DNA of 64,000 bases. It comes from Pseudonocardia ammonioxydans (GTDB lineage: Bacteria; Actinomycetota; Actinomycetes; Mycobacteriales; Pseudonocardiaceae). The notes beneath the pieces were generated by a model, which was not told where the DNA came from, did no database searches, and saw only the letters and a list, made by a program, of their open reading frames with translations. The stretch spans positions 1 through 64,000 of the forward strand of contig NZ_FOUY01000020.1 of the NCBI RefSeq assembly GCF_900115005.1, in the 5' to 3' direction. The number at the start of each line of letters is the position of its first letter. The stretch's first letter is position 1. Position numbers and translations under genes: made by a program. This document shows positions 16,378 to 24,871 of the stretch, in pieces.

Positions 16378-17403
16378 ATGCCGGCTCGCTCGCGTCGCGG
16401 CGAGGTGGGTGTGGTGGACCTGGCCCGCGAGCTGGGGGTGTCGACCGCGACCGTCTCGCGGGCGCTGAACGGCAGCTCCCGGGTGCGGCCGGAGCTGGCC
16501 CACCGGATCCGCGAGCACGCCCGCGACCGCGGCTACATCGCGAACCGACACGCCCGCGCGCTGTCGTCGAACTCGAGCCGGGCGTTCGTCGGCTTCGTGA
16601 TCCCCTACGTCGACACCCCGGCCTACTCGGCCGTCGCCGCCCAATGCGCCCGGCTGCTCTCCGCGGACGGCACGCAGATGATCCTCACGATCACCGAGAA
16701 CGACCCGCGCCGCGAGCTCGACCAGCTCCGCGACCTGGTCGCGACCCGGGTCGCCGGCGTGGTCCTCTCCCCCAGCACCGGGATCCTGCCCGGCACCCGC
16801 GAGCTGCTGCAGGACCTGCCGGTGGTGCAGTTCCACCGCGGCTGCGGGATCGACGCCCCCGGGGTCTTCAGCGACGACGCCGCGCTGGGTGATGCGGTGA
16901 CCCGGCTGGCCGACCTCGGGCACCGGAGGATCGGCTACATCGGACCGAGCCGGTCGATCTCGAACGGTGCCCGGCGGCTGGCCGCCGTCCGCGACGGCGC
17001 CGCGGCCGCCGGCCTCGACCCGGACGCACTGGCCGTCCGGCTGCTCGAGCCGGCCACCGACCACGGTGCGGGCGCGGCACGCGAGCTGCTGCACCGCGCC
17101 GACCGTCCGACCGCACTCGTCGTCGGCGGCGGGACCCTGTCGCTGTCCGTGGCCCGCGAGGTCCGGTCCTCCGGGCTGCGCGTGCCCGGGGACCTGTCGC
17201 TGGTCGTCTACGGCGACCCGGCCTGGTTCGCGCTGCACGACCCGCCGCTGACCGTCGTCTCCGTGGACTACCCGGAGCTGGCGCGGCGGGCGGCCCGCCT
17301 GCTCGTCGGCCGCATCGGCGGGGACGGCCCCGCCGACGACGTGCTGCTGACCTCCGAGCTGCATCCGGGTGGATCGACCGGTCCCCCGCCGCCGGGAGCC
17401 TGA
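16378..17403 (+). CDS. LacI family transcriptional regulator
   Basis: A 341-residue LacI/GalR regulator. The N-terminal HTH is textbook (GVVDLARELGVSTATVSRALNGSSRVRPELAHRI), followed by the hinge (ANRHARALSSNSS) and a periplasmic-binding-like ligand domain (FVGFVIPYVDTPAYSAVAAQ, VAGVVLSPSTG, GHRRIGYIGPSRSISNGARRL). It stands between the divergent CoA-transferase operon and the TRAP genes, with operators at both. Repression relieved by the imported acid is inferred. Confidence 0.92.
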   Translation: MPARSRRGEVGVVDLARELGVSTATVSRALNGSSRVRPELAHRIREHARDRGYIANRHARALSSNSSRAFVGFVIPYVDTPAYSAVAAQCARLLSADGTQMILTITENDPRRELDQLRDLVATRVAGVVLSPSTGILPGTRELLQDLPVVQFHRGCGIDAPGVFSDDAALGDAVTRLADLGHRRIGYIGPSRSISNGARRLAAVRDGAAAAGLDPDALAVRLLEPATDHGAGAARELLHRADRPTALVVGGGTLSLSVAREVRSSGLRVPGDLSLVVYGDPAWFALHDPPLTVVSVDYPELARRAARLLVGRIGGDGPADDVLLTSELHPGGSTGPPPPGA

Positions 17404-17428
17404 GACCGAGCACCGACCGAGGAGGACA

Positions 17429-18574
17429 GTGTTGTCCGGACCGCCGTTGCCCGAACCGACGCCGCCCAGACCTGCCGTACCCCGACCCGTACCGGCTCCG
17501 GCACGCCGGGCGGCCGTGCTGCTCGTGGCCGTGCTGTGCCTGGCCGCCTGCGGTGCGGCACCGTCCGGTGCGCCACCGGGGGTGACCACGCTGCGGATCG
17601 GCGACTCCTACCCGCCCAGCCACCCGGCGTCGCGCGACGGGGTCGACTTCTTCGTCGAGCGGGCCGTCGAGCTCTCCGACGGGCGCCTGGCCTTCGACTA
17701 CTTCCCGTCCGCGCAGCTGGGCGAGGCCGAGGACCACGTCGCGCTCACCCGCTCCGGCGCGATCGACATCGGCGTCGTGTCCCCGCCGTACCTGGCCGAC
17801 CGGCTGCCGCTGTCGAACGTGGCCGACCTGCCCGGCATGAGCACCGACGCCTGCCGCCCGGCGGCGGCGCTGAGCGAGCTGATGTCCGCGGGCGGTCCGG
17901 ACGGCTCCGGCGCCGGGATCCTGCACACCAGCGAGTACGGCCCGCAGGGGCTACGGATGCTGTTCGTCGGTGTCCAGCCCGGCTACGAGGTGATGACGGT
18001 GGGCGTCCCGGTCACCGGTCCGTCCGATGTGGCCGGCCTGCAGCTGCGCTCGTCGGGTGGGGTGCTGGACGCCGCGGTGGATGCACTCGGCGCGGCCCCG
18101 GTCTCGATCGCCGGGCCGGAGATGTACGAGGCTCTGTCCCGCGGGACCGTCGACGGGACGACGCTGCCACCGATGAGCGCCACCCCGTACCGGCTCGACG
18201 AGGTCGCCACGGACTCGACGCTCGGCGCGCCGCTGGGCAGCTTCACCCTCAGCTACACCATCGGCGAGCGGACCTGGCGGGAGCTGCCCGAGGACCTGCG
18301 CGCCGTGCTGACCCGGGCCGGGGCCGAGACCACCGCCCACCTGTGCCGGGGCATCGAGGAGGAGAACGAGCGGGCGCGCACCGCGCTCGCCGAGGGCGGC
18401 CTGCACTTCACCCAGCAGACCCCCGAGCAAGTCGCGCAGTGGCGCACGGCGCTGGAGCCGGTGCGCGGGCAGTGGGTCGCGGACATGGAGGCCCGCGGGC
18501 TGCCGGGTGCCGCGACGCTGACCGCGATGGAACAGGCACTCGCCACGGCCGAGCGGGGTGGTTCGGATGGCTGA
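17429..18574 (+). CDS. dctP: TRAP transporter substrate-binding lipoprotein DctP
   Basis: A 381-residue solute receptor of the DctP family. After a Pro-rich leader comes a lipoprotein signal with lipobox LAAC, then TTLRIGDSYPPSHPASRDGVDFFVERAVELS, GRLAFDYFPSAQLGEAEDHVALTRSGAIDIG and VTGPSDVAGLQLRSSGG, which carries the Arg that binds the substrate carboxylate. GTG 17429 follows GGAGG by 3 nt; TTG 17432 has better spacing and may be the true start. It supplies carboxylate to DctQM. Confidence 0.85.
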   Translation: MLSGPPLPEPTPPRPAVPRPVPAPARRAAVLLVAVLCLAACGAAPSGAPPGVTTLRIGDSYPPSHPASRDGVDFFVERAVELSDGRLAFDYFPSAQLGEAEDHVALTRSGAIDIGVVSPPYLADRLPLSNVADLPGMSTDACRPAAALSELMSAGGPDGSGAGILHTSEYGPQGLRMLFVGVQPGYEVMTVGVPVTGPSDVAGLQLRSSGGVLDAAVDALGAAPVSIAGPEMYEALSRGTVDGTTLPPMSATPYRLDEVATDSTLGAPLGSFTLSYTIGERTWRELPEDLRAVLTRAGAETTAHLCRGIEEENERARTALAEGGLHFTQQTPEQVAQWRTALEPVRGQWVADMEARGLPGAATLTAMEQALATAERGGSDG

Positions 18575-19097
18575 GCGCATGCTGCGCCGCGTCGAGGACG
18601 CGCTCGGGCTCGTCGCCGGGCTCGCGCTCGCGGCGATGGTGCTGCTGATGTGCACCGAGGTGGTGGCCCGCTACGTGCTCGGCTCGCCGCTGTCGTGGTC
18701 GGTCGGGATGGTCAGCAACTACCTCATGGTCGCGTTCTTCTACCTGGGCCTGCCGGTCACCGTGCGGGAGGGCGCGCACGTGGCGATCGACGTGCTCTAC
18801 GACCGGCTCCCCCGCGCGGTGCAGCCGTGGTGCGACCGGCTGGCCGCGGGAACCGGACTGGTGTTCCTGCTCGCGGTGACCGTGGGCGGGATCCTGCTGA
18901 CCACCGACGTCGCCGCCGGCGGGTACGCGCCGCCCGCCGGGTCCGCGGAGCTGTCCTGGCCGGTGTGGACCTCGACGGTCATGGTCCCGCTCGGCGCACT
19001 CGTCACCGCCGCCCGGCTCGTGCTGCTGCTCGTCACCGGGGCGCCCGCCTCGGTCCCCGATACCGGGTCCGCCGTCTCCGAGCCGGAGGTGCACTGA
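18567..19097 (+). CDS. dctQ: TRAP transporter small permease DctQ
   Basis: A 176-residue protein with four membrane helices, typical of DctQ: AGLALAAMVLLMCTEVVARYVLG, VSNYLMVAFFYLGLPVTVREGAHVAIDVLYDRL, GTGLVFLLAVTVGGILL and a last helix near the C-terminus. It overlaps dctP by 8 nt and its stop overlaps the dctM ATG by one base, so the three proteins are coupled. Confidence 0.85.
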   Translation: MAERMLRRVEDALGLVAGLALAAMVLLMCTEVVARYVLGSPLSWSVGMVSNYLMVAFFYLGLPVTVREGAHVAIDVLYDRLPRAVQPWCDRLAAGTGLVFLLAVTVGGILLTTDVAAGGYAPPAGSAELSWPVWTSTVMVPLGALVTAARLVLLLVTGAPASVPDTGSAVSEPEVH

Positions 19098-20389
19098 TGC
19101 TCGTCGCCGGAGTCCTGCTCCTCCTGCTGGTCCTGCTACTGCTCCGGGTGCCGGTGGGGTTCGCCATCGGACTGTCCGGTCTGGTCGGTCTGATCTCCTA
19201 CGGCGGCCTGCCGGTGCTCGCCGGGTTCCTGGAGACGGTCCCGCACTCGGCCATCGCGTCGCACTCGCTGGCGCCGATCCCGCTGTTCATCCTGATGGCG
19301 CAGTTCGTGCTGCTCAGCGGGGTCGCCTCGGAGCTGTTCGACGCGGCCCGGGTCTGGGTCGGGCGGCTGCCGGCCGGCCTCGGCGTCGGGACGACGGTGT
19401 CCGGCGCCGCGTTCGCGGCCGTGTCCGGATCCTCGACCGCCGCCGCGGCGACCCTGGCCGCGACCTCCATCCCGGAGATGGAGGACCGCGGCTACGACGG
19501 CAGGCTGGCCAACGGGCTGGTCGCCGTCGTCGGGACCCTCGCGGCGATGGTGCCGCCGAGCATCATCCTGGTCTTCTACGCGATCCTCGCCGAGGCCAGC
19601 GTCGGCAAGGTCCTGCTCGCCGGGTTCCTGCCCGGCCTGCTCGTCACGCTGGCGATCATCGCGACGACGTTGCTGCTGGTCCGCCGCAACCCCGACCTCG
19701 CCCCGCGGGGTGAGGCGCACCCGATCGCGGTCAAGGTCCGCACGCTCACCGCGGTCGGCCCGGTCCTGCTGCTGTTCGCGCTCGTCGTCGGCGGGATCTA
19801 CTTCGGACTCGCCACACCGACCGAGGCCGCCGCGCTCGGCGCGCTCGGTGCGTTCGGGCTGTGCGCCGCACGCCGGCGGCTCACGCTCGCCGGGATCCGC
19901 GCGGCACTGGGCGCCACACTGGCCTCCAGCGCGATGATCCTGCTGATCATCATGGCCGCGTTCCTGCTCGGCTACTTCCTGACCCTGACCCGGGTCACCC
20001 AGGGCCTGGTGGACACGATCGGCGGGCTCGCCGCCCCACCGACGGTGGTCTTCCTGCTGATCGCCGTGGTCTACCTCGTGCTCGGCGCGTTCATGGACCA
20101 GATCGCGATCCTCGCCCTGACCGTGCCGATCGTGCTGCCGGTGGTCGAGGAGCTCGGCTTCGACCCGATCTGGTTCGGGGTGATGGTCGTGCTGCTGGCC
20201 GAGATCGGACTGGTGACCCCACCACTGGGCCTCAACGTGTTCATCGTCGCCCGGGCCACGGGACGACCGCCCGAACAGATCTTCCGGGCGGTCGTGCCCT
20301 ACATCGCGGCGATGCTCCTGCTGGTGCTGCTGTTCACCGCGTTCCCGCAGATCGTGCTGTGGATCCCGGAGACGATGGGGGGCTCGTAG
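19097..20389 (+). CDS. dctM: TRAP transporter large permease DctM
   Basis: A 430-residue sodium-coupled permease with about 12 helices. Family motifs are LLLRVPVGFAIGLSGLVGL at the start, IPLFILMAQFVLLSGVA, FAAVSGSSTAAAATLAATSIPEM, MVPPSIILVFYAILAEASVGK, GLATPTEAAALGALGAF and GLVTPPLGLNVFIVARATG. With DctP and DctQ it imports a carboxylate, presumably the substrate of the divergent CoA-transferase/lyase operon. Confidence 0.92.
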   Translation: MLVAGVLLLLLVLLLLRVPVGFAIGLSGLVGLISYGGLPVLAGFLETVPHSAIASHSLAPIPLFILMAQFVLLSGVASELFDAARVWVGRLPAGLGVGTTVSGAAFAAVSGSSTAAAATLAATSIPEMEDRGYDGRLANGLVAVVGTLAAMVPPSIILVFYAILAEASVGKVLLAGFLPGLLVTLAIIATTLLLVRRNPDLAPRGEAHPIAVKVRTLTAVGPVLLLFALVVGGIYFGLATPTEAAALGALGAFGLCAARRRLTLAGIRAALGATLASSAMILLIIMAAFLLGYFLTLTRVTQGLVDTIGGLAAPPTVVFLLIAVVYLVLGAFMDQIAILALTVPIVLPVVEELGFDPIWFGVMVVLLAEIGLVTPPLGLNVFIVARATGRPPEQIFRAVVPYIAAMLLLVLLFTAFPQIVLWIPETMGGS

Positions 20390-20413
20390 GCCGGCCCGGG
20401 GGCGCGGCCGGCC
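20389..20413 (+). terminator. Hairpin after dctM
   Basis: GGCCGGCC, a 9-nt loop and GGCCGGCC form a GC stem beginning at the dctM stop codon. There is no U-tract, which is common for actinobacterial terminators. Confidence 0.5.
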
Positions 20414-20434
20414 TGCCCCACAGCAGCACCGAAA

Positions 20435-20532
20435 CGCTCACCGGCTCTGCCGACGCTCACCGGATCTGCCGACGCTCACCGATTCCGTGGACGTTCGCGC
20501 GATCGGGTGCGCATCCACGGCAATCGGTGAGC
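20435..20532. repeat. Three 19-bp direct repeats with an inverted fourth copy
   Basis: The unit CGCTCACCGGCTCTGCCGA runs three times in tandem at 20435, 20454 and 20473, the third diverged to CGCTCACCGATTCCGTGGA. An inverted copy lies at 20514-20532. Copies three and four (arms 20474-20491 and 20514-20532, differing by one inserted base) can fold into a long stem with a 22-nt loop. It sits between the convergent dctM and dehydrogenase genes and may be a dispersed intergenic repeat. Confidence 0.65.
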
Positions 20533-20550
20533 GGTTGCGGCAGGCGCAGC

Positions 20551-20579
20551 GGGGCGGGCGGGGTGTCCCCGCCCGCCCC
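20551..20579. terminator. Perfect 13-bp terminator hairpin between convergent genes
   Basis: GGGGCGGGCGGGG, loop TGT and CCCCGCCCGCCCC form an uninterrupted 13-bp stem 10 bp past the dehydrogenase stop. It probably ends the dehydrogenase transcript from the right and any read-through from dctM. Confidence 0.75.
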
Positions 20580-20589
20580 GGCTGTCCGG

Positions 20590-21855
20590 TCAGGGGATGA
20601 CGACCGGCCCGGTGACCGGCGCCGGGTCGTCGGCCCAGCGGTGGCCGGTCTCGCGCGGGGTGACGCCCTGCTCGGTCCACGCGGCCATCAGCTGCGCGAC
20701 CTTGGTGTGCATCACGGTGCGCAGCCGGTCGAACGAGGTGTCCGGGGCATCGTCGACCTGGCCGAGCAGCAGCCACCAGGCCCAGGCGACGGCGCCGGCG
20801 TTGGCGACGAAGTCCGGCAGCACCGGGACGCCGCGCGCGGCCAGCATGGCCTCCGCCTCCGGGGTGGTCGCGGCGTTCGCGGCCTCCACGACGACGCGGG
20901 CCCGGACGTCGAACGAGTTGTCCGGGGTGATCGCGTAGGAGATGGCGGCCGGGACCAGGATGTCGGCCTCGGCGGAGAGCACCGCCGAGCGCGGCAGCTG
21001 CTCGACGTTCTCCGGCAGCCGCGTGCGGTCGACCTCGTTGTACTCGTCGCGCAGGTCCAGCAGCGCCGGGATGTCCAGGCCGTCGGCGCAGTGCAGGGTG
21101 CCGGCCGCGTCGGCCACCGTGGTGACCTTCATCCCGGCCTCGTGCAGGTAGTAGGCGGCCGAGCCGCCCATCGTGCCGATGCCCTGGATCGCGACGGTCG
21201 TCTCGGCCGGGACCTGCCCCCAGGAGACGGCGGCGGCGAGGCAGGAGTGCGCGACGCCGTAGCCACCGATCACGTCACCGAGCAGGAACCCGCCCTCGAC
21301 CTCGGCGTTCAGGCCCCGGCGGACCCGCTCGCAGGTGGCGGCCGGGTCGGCGGCCCGCCGGATCGCGGCGTGGAAGCTCTGGTCCAGACCGAGCCGGTCG
21401 AAGACCTCGTCGATCAGGTGCTGCGGCACGCCCAGGTCCTCGGCGGTCACCCAGTGCGCGTCGAGCCACGGGCGCATGGCCTCGAAGTAGCGCTCCATCA
21501 CCTCGACGGCGCGCGGGTCCTTCGGGTCGAAGTCGACACCGCCCTTGGCCCCGCCGATCGGCAGGTCGAACGTCGCGGTCTTGTTGGCCATGCCGCGCGC
21601 CAGGTCCTCGACCTCGCTGAGCGTGCAGCCGGCGCGCATCCGGGTGCCACCGGTGGCCAGGCCGGCCCGCAGGGTGTGCACCACCAGGTAGCCGACGGCG
21701 CCGGTGACCGTGTCGTTCCACTGCAGGCGCAGGTACGGCTCGGTGCGGCGGGTCGCCGGGGCGACGGCGGGGTTCACCCCGGTTCCGGGGAGCCCGGCAG
21801 CGGTCTGCGCGGCAACCTGCGGGGTGCTCCCGCCCGGGTTCTGCATCGTCGTCAT
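20590..21855 (-). CDS. Glu/Leu/Phe/Val dehydrogenase family amino acid dehydrogenase
   Basis: A 421-residue NAD(P)-dependent amino acid dehydrogenase. It contains YLVVHTLRAGLATGGTRMRAGCTLSEVEDLARGMANKTATFDLPIGGAKGGVDF (catalytic Lys region), WVTAEDLGVPQHLIDEV, VAIQGIGTMGGSAAYYL (Rossmann loop) and ILVPAAISYAITPDN. Family enzymes deaminate glutamate or branched/aromatic amino acids; the specificity is not decided here. AGGAGG 9 nt before ATG 21855 fixes the start. It is divergent from a LysR regulator that probably controls it. Confidence 0.85.
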   Translation of the reverse strand: MTTMQNPGGSTPQVAAQTAAGLPGTGVNPAVAPATRRTEPYLRLQWNDTVTGAVGYLVVHTLRAGLATGGTRMRAGCTLSEVEDLARGMANKTATFDLPIGGAKGGVDFDPKDPRAVEVMERYFEAMRPWLDAHWVTAEDLGVPQHLIDEVFDRLGLDQSFHAAIRRAADPAATCERVRRGLNAEVEGGFLLGDVIGGYGVAHSCLAAAVSWGQVPAETTVAIQGIGTMGGSAAYYLHEAGMKVTTVADAAGTLHCADGLDIPALLDLRDEYNEVDRTRLPENVEQLPRSAVLSAEADILVPAAISYAITPDNSFDVRARVVVEAANAATTPEAEAMLAARGVPVLPDFVANAGAVAWAWWLLLGQVDDAPDTSFDRLRTVMHTKVAQLMAAWTEQGVTPRETGHRWADDPAPVTGPVVIP

Positions 21856-22023
21856 GGCGACCCACCTCCTCGTCTGTCGCACCGGCCGTCACCACCTCGG
21901 GAGGGGGCGCCGGTCGCGTATCACCTGCCGGACCTCGTCGTCCCCCGGGCGGCGGCGCCGTCCGGTGACCCCACCATGGGCCCGCACCTCGACCGGCGTC
22001 CATTTACGGATCATTCAGTGCGG

Positions 22024-22042
22024 TGTTCAGGGTTCCTGCACA
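22024..22042. promoter_or_regulatory. Palindrome in the dehydrogenase/LysR divergent spacer
   Basis: TGTTCAGG-GTT-CCTGCACA is a 19-bp palindrome with one mismatched pair, 28 bp before the LysR start. It has the position and symmetry of a LysR-type binding site. Confidence 0.45.
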
Positions 22043-22070
22043 ACGACGTGGGGCCACTACCCTCGTCCGC

Positions 22071-23078
22071 ATGGACCTCTCGCTTCCGCGCCTGCGCATG
22101 CTGCGTGAGCTGCACCGACGCGGGACGATCACGGCGGCCGCGACGGCGCTGCACTACACCGCGTCCGCGGTGTCGCAGCAGCTGGCGCAGCTCGAACGCG
22201 ACGTCGGCACACGGTTGTTCGAGCGGCGCGGGCGCCGCGTCCGGCTCACCGACCTCGGGGTCCTGCTCGCCGAGCACGCCGAGGAGATCCTCGCCTCGGT
22301 GGAACGCGCGACCCAGGCGCTGGAGGAGGCCGGCGAGTCGGTGGCGGCGCGGCTCACCGCCGGGGTGTGGGCGTCGGTGGCGTCGGGGCTGCTGCCCGAC
22401 GCGCTGACCGCGCTGGCCCGCAGCCATCCGGGCATCGAGGTGCGGACCCGGGAGCTGGCCCCGGAGGAGACCGCCGCCGCCGTCCGGGACGGCGCGCTCG
22501 ACCTGTCGTTCGTGATCGACTACTCGAACTACCCGATGACCTGGGACCGCAGCCTGCACCGCGAGGTCGTCGCGGTGGAGCGGCTCTACGCCGCCGTCCC
22601 GGCCGGGGCGGTGCCGATGGCCAGCGTCACCCTCGCCGAGCTGGCCGAGCACCCGTGGATCGTGTCGCCGGCTCGCTCGCACTTCGGGCACGCGATCCGG
22701 CTGGCCTGCCAGTCCGCCGGGTTCGCGCCGCGGATCGACCACGAGGTCGAGGAGCAGGCGACCGCGATGGCGATGGTCGCGGCCGGCCTGGGCGTGACGG
22801 TGGTGTCGGACCTGGGGCTGGCGCTGCGGCCGCCGGGGGTCGACGTCGTCGCCCTGGGTGACGCCCTGACCCGCACCGTGTCGCTGGCCTACCGGACCAA
22901 CTCGGCGCGCCGGCCCGCGCTGCTGCTGGTCGTCGACGCCGTGCGGACCTCGGCGGCCGAGAAGGGGCTGGCCGCCGACACGGCCCTGCCGGCGCCGACC
23001 ACCGAGCCCGACACCGAGCAGGTCCCGCCGGCACGTGCGGCACTCGAGGAGCCCGGCGAGCGGCTCGAGCTGCGCTGA
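22071..23078 (+). CDS. LysR family transcriptional regulator
   Basis: A 335-residue LysR protein. The HTH is at residues 1-60 (SLPRLRMLRELHRRGTITAAATALHYTASAVSQQLAQLERDVGTRLFERRGRRVRLTDLG), then a co-inducer domain (LPDALTALARSHPGIEV, DLSFVIDYSNYP, MAMVAAGLGVTVVSDLGLAL). The acidic Pro-rich tail after residue 300 is an extension. The ATG is preceded by a divergent spacer shared with the amino acid dehydrogenase, the likely target. Confidence 0.92.
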   Translation: MDLSLPRLRMLRELHRRGTITAAATALHYTASAVSQQLAQLERDVGTRLFERRGRRVRLTDLGVLLAEHAEEILASVERATQALEEAGESVAARLTAGVWASVASGLLPDALTALARSHPGIEVRTRELAPEETAAAVRDGALDLSFVIDYSNYPMTWDRSLHREVVAVERLYAAVPAGAVPMASVTLAELAEHPWIVSPARSHFGHAIRLACQSAGFAPRIDHEVEEQATAMAMVAAGLGVTVVSDLGLALRPPGVDVVALGDALTRTVSLAYRTNSARRPALLLVVDAVRTSAAEKGLAADTALPAPTTEPDTEQVPPARAALEEPGERLELR

Positions 23079-23110
23079 CCGGGATTTCGCCGCACATCCG
23101 AACCGCACCC

Positions 23111-23134
23111 CACCCGTTCTCCGAAGAACGGGTG
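23111..23134. terminator. Perfect hairpin between lysR and the molybdenum enzyme gene
   Basis: CACCCGTTCT, loop CCGA and AGAACGGGTG form a 10-bp perfect stem 33 bp past the lysR stop. It ends on the G of the next GTG start, so it could be a terminator for lysR, an operator, or a structure affecting translation of the next gene. Confidence 0.5.
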
Positions 23135-24759
23135 TGCCGACCGAGGAACGCGCACCGGACGACGGGCGCCGTGCGATTCTTCCGCGATTCGTGGCCGCCG
23201 CGGTGGAAATGCTCGCGATCGTCGCGGCAATCGCGTCCGGTCACCTCGTCGCGGGATTCCTGACACCCACGTCGTCACCGTTCTTCGCGGTCGGCGACGC
23301 GGTCGTGCGGCTCTCCCCCCGGCCCGTCGTCGAGTTCGCGAAGTCGGCGTTCGGGACGGCGGACAAGCCGGTCCTGCTCGCCGGGATCGGCGTGCTCCTG
23401 CTGGCGGCCGCGGTCGCCGGTGGGCTGGCCGCACGGCGCCGTCCGGCACCCGGGACCGTCCTCGTGGTCGTCCTGGGCGTGGTCGGGGTGGCGGCGGTGC
23501 TGGGTGCGCCCGCGGTGCGTCCGGCCGGCCTGGCGGCGCCGGTGGTCGCGCTGCTGGTCGGGGTGGCCGTCCAGCGGGGCCTGCACCGCCGAGCCGTCGA
23601 GGCGGCCGCGGACCGGCCTACCGGCCCGCCCGACGACCGCGACGGCCCCGGCGAGGAGGACCGCGACACCGCCCCGGTCCGCCGGCGCACCGTGCTGGCC
23701 GGGGCCTCGGCGGCGGTCGCCGTGGGTTCGCTGGTCGCGGGCGGGGCGGGTGCCGCGCTCGCCTCGGGGCGTGGCCTCGCCGACTCCCGTGCCGCGCTGA
23801 CCCGGCGGCTCGCCGCGGCCCGGCCGTCCGGGCCCGGCCCCACCGTGCCCGCGTCGGCCACCTTCCCCGGCCCCGGCACGGTCCCGTTCGTCACGCCGAA
23901 CGCCGACTTCTACCGCATCGACGTCGCCCTGCAGGTCCCCGCCGTCCCCGCCGAGGACTGGTCCCTGCGGATCCACGGGCGGGTGGCCCGCGAGCTCACG
24001 CTGACGATGGACGACCTGCTGGCCCGCCCGCTGGTCGAGCGGATCATCACGATGACCTGCGTCTCGAACCCGATCGGTGGCCACCTGGTGTCCACGGCGG
24101 TGTTCACCGGGGTCGAGCTGGCCCCGCTGCTGCGGGAGGCCGGCGTCGACCCGGGCGCCGACCAGATCGTCTCCACCAGCCGGGACGGCTGGACCGCGGG
24201 CACTCCGACGGCGACCGTGCTCGAACCCGGCCGGGGCGCGCTGCTCGCCGTCGGGATGAACGGGGAGGCGCTCCCGGCCGAGCACGGCTTCCCCGCGCGG
24301 ATGGTCGTGCCCGGCCTGTACGGCTACGTCTCGGCGACCAAGTGGGTCACCGAGCTGGAGCTCACGACGTTCGCCGAGCGCAGCGCGTACTGGCGTGACC
24401 GCGGGTGGGCCGTGCGCGCCCCGATCAAGACCCAGTGCCGGATCGACGCCCCGGCCGGGTTCGCCCGCCTCGCCGCGGGCCGGGTGCAGGTCGGTGGCGT
24501 CGCCTGGGCGCAACCGGTCGGGGTCGCCGCGGTCGAGGTCCGGGCCGACGACGGGCCGTGGGTCCCGGCGGAGCTGGCGACCGAGGTCGGCCCGGACACC
24601 TGGCGGATGTGGCGGGCCGAGCTCGACCTGGGCCCCGGCAGCCACACCCTCCAGGCCCGTGCCACGGACCGGCGCGGCGACACCCAGACCGGGCAGCGGG
24701 CCGACCCGGTGCCGGACGGCGCGACCGGATGGCCCTCGGTCCTCGTCACCGTCACCTGA
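23134..24759 (+). CDS. Membrane-anchored molybdopterin oxidoreductase (sulfite-oxidase fold)
   Basis: About 541 residues. The N-terminal 150 residues hold several membrane helices (FVAAAVEMLAIVAAIASGHLVAGF, PVLLAGIGVLLLAAAVAGGL, TVLVVVLGVVGVAAVL, APVVALLVGVAVQRGL). A twin-arginine-like hinge (RRRTVLAGASAAVAVGSLVAGG) leads to an extracytoplasmic Mo domain with NADFYRIDVALQVP, the Mo-ligand Cys in MTCVSNPIGG, and DGWTAGTPTATVL. A dimerisation domain ends the protein. The physiological substrate is unknown. GTG 23134 is the best start seen but overlaps a hairpin. The fasciclin gene follows 112 bp downstream. Confidence 0.85.
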   Translation: MPTEERAPDDGRRAILPRFVAAAVEMLAIVAAIASGHLVAGFLTPTSSPFFAVGDAVVRLSPRPVVEFAKSAFGTADKPVLLAGIGVLLLAAAVAGGLAARRRPAPGTVLVVVLGVVGVAAVLGAPAVRPAGLAAPVVALLVGVAVQRGLHRRAVEAAADRPTGPPDDRDGPGEEDRDTAPVRRRTVLAGASAAVAVGSLVAGGAGAALASGRGLADSRAALTRRLAAARPSGPGPTVPASATFPGPGTVPFVTPNADFYRIDVALQVPAVPAEDWSLRIHGRVARELTLTMDDLLARPLVERIITMTCVSNPIGGHLVSTAVFTGVELAPLLREAGVDPGADQIVSTSRDGWTAGTPTATVLEPGRGALLAVGMNGEALPAEHGFPARMVVPGLYGYVSATKWVTELELTTFAERSAYWRDRGWAVRAPIKTQCRIDAPAGFARLAAGRVQVGGVAWAQPVGVAAVEVRADDGPWVPAELATEVGPDTWRMWRAELDLGPGSHTLQARATDRRGDTQTGQRADPVPDGATGWPSVLVTVT

Positions 24760-24801
24760 TTCCGCGGAAACTGCTGCGTCACCGTTTTTCCACCGCTTCC
24801 G

Positions 24802-24829
24802 GCGAACCGTACGGCGGCGGGATCCGAAT
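24802..24829 (+). promoter_or_regulatory. Candidate ECF-sigma promoter for the fasciclin gene
   Basis: GCGAAC (24802-24807), a 16-bp gap and CCGAAT (24824-24829) lie 42 bp before the fasciclin ATG. From memory, CCGAAT resembles the -10 of mycobacterial SigK promoters at mpt70/mpt83, which also encode fasciclin proteins. The -35 does not match SigK. Confidence 0.3.
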
Positions 24830-24871
24830 ACCCACCGGCACCGACATATTCTTCCGAGAGGAACCGAGACA

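Noticed and set aside
15963..16379. Minus-strand frame with RWRGVVDPFVACVLY upstream of the CoA-transferase, resembling the RRR-x-VDHG leaders
   Set aside because: No stop near the Cys, D-to-C spacing is 4 instead of 8, and the region is explained by promoter and LacI operators.
20435..20532. Possible CRISPR or attachment site
   Set aside because: Contiguous 19-bp units without spacers and no integrase or cas gene nearby.
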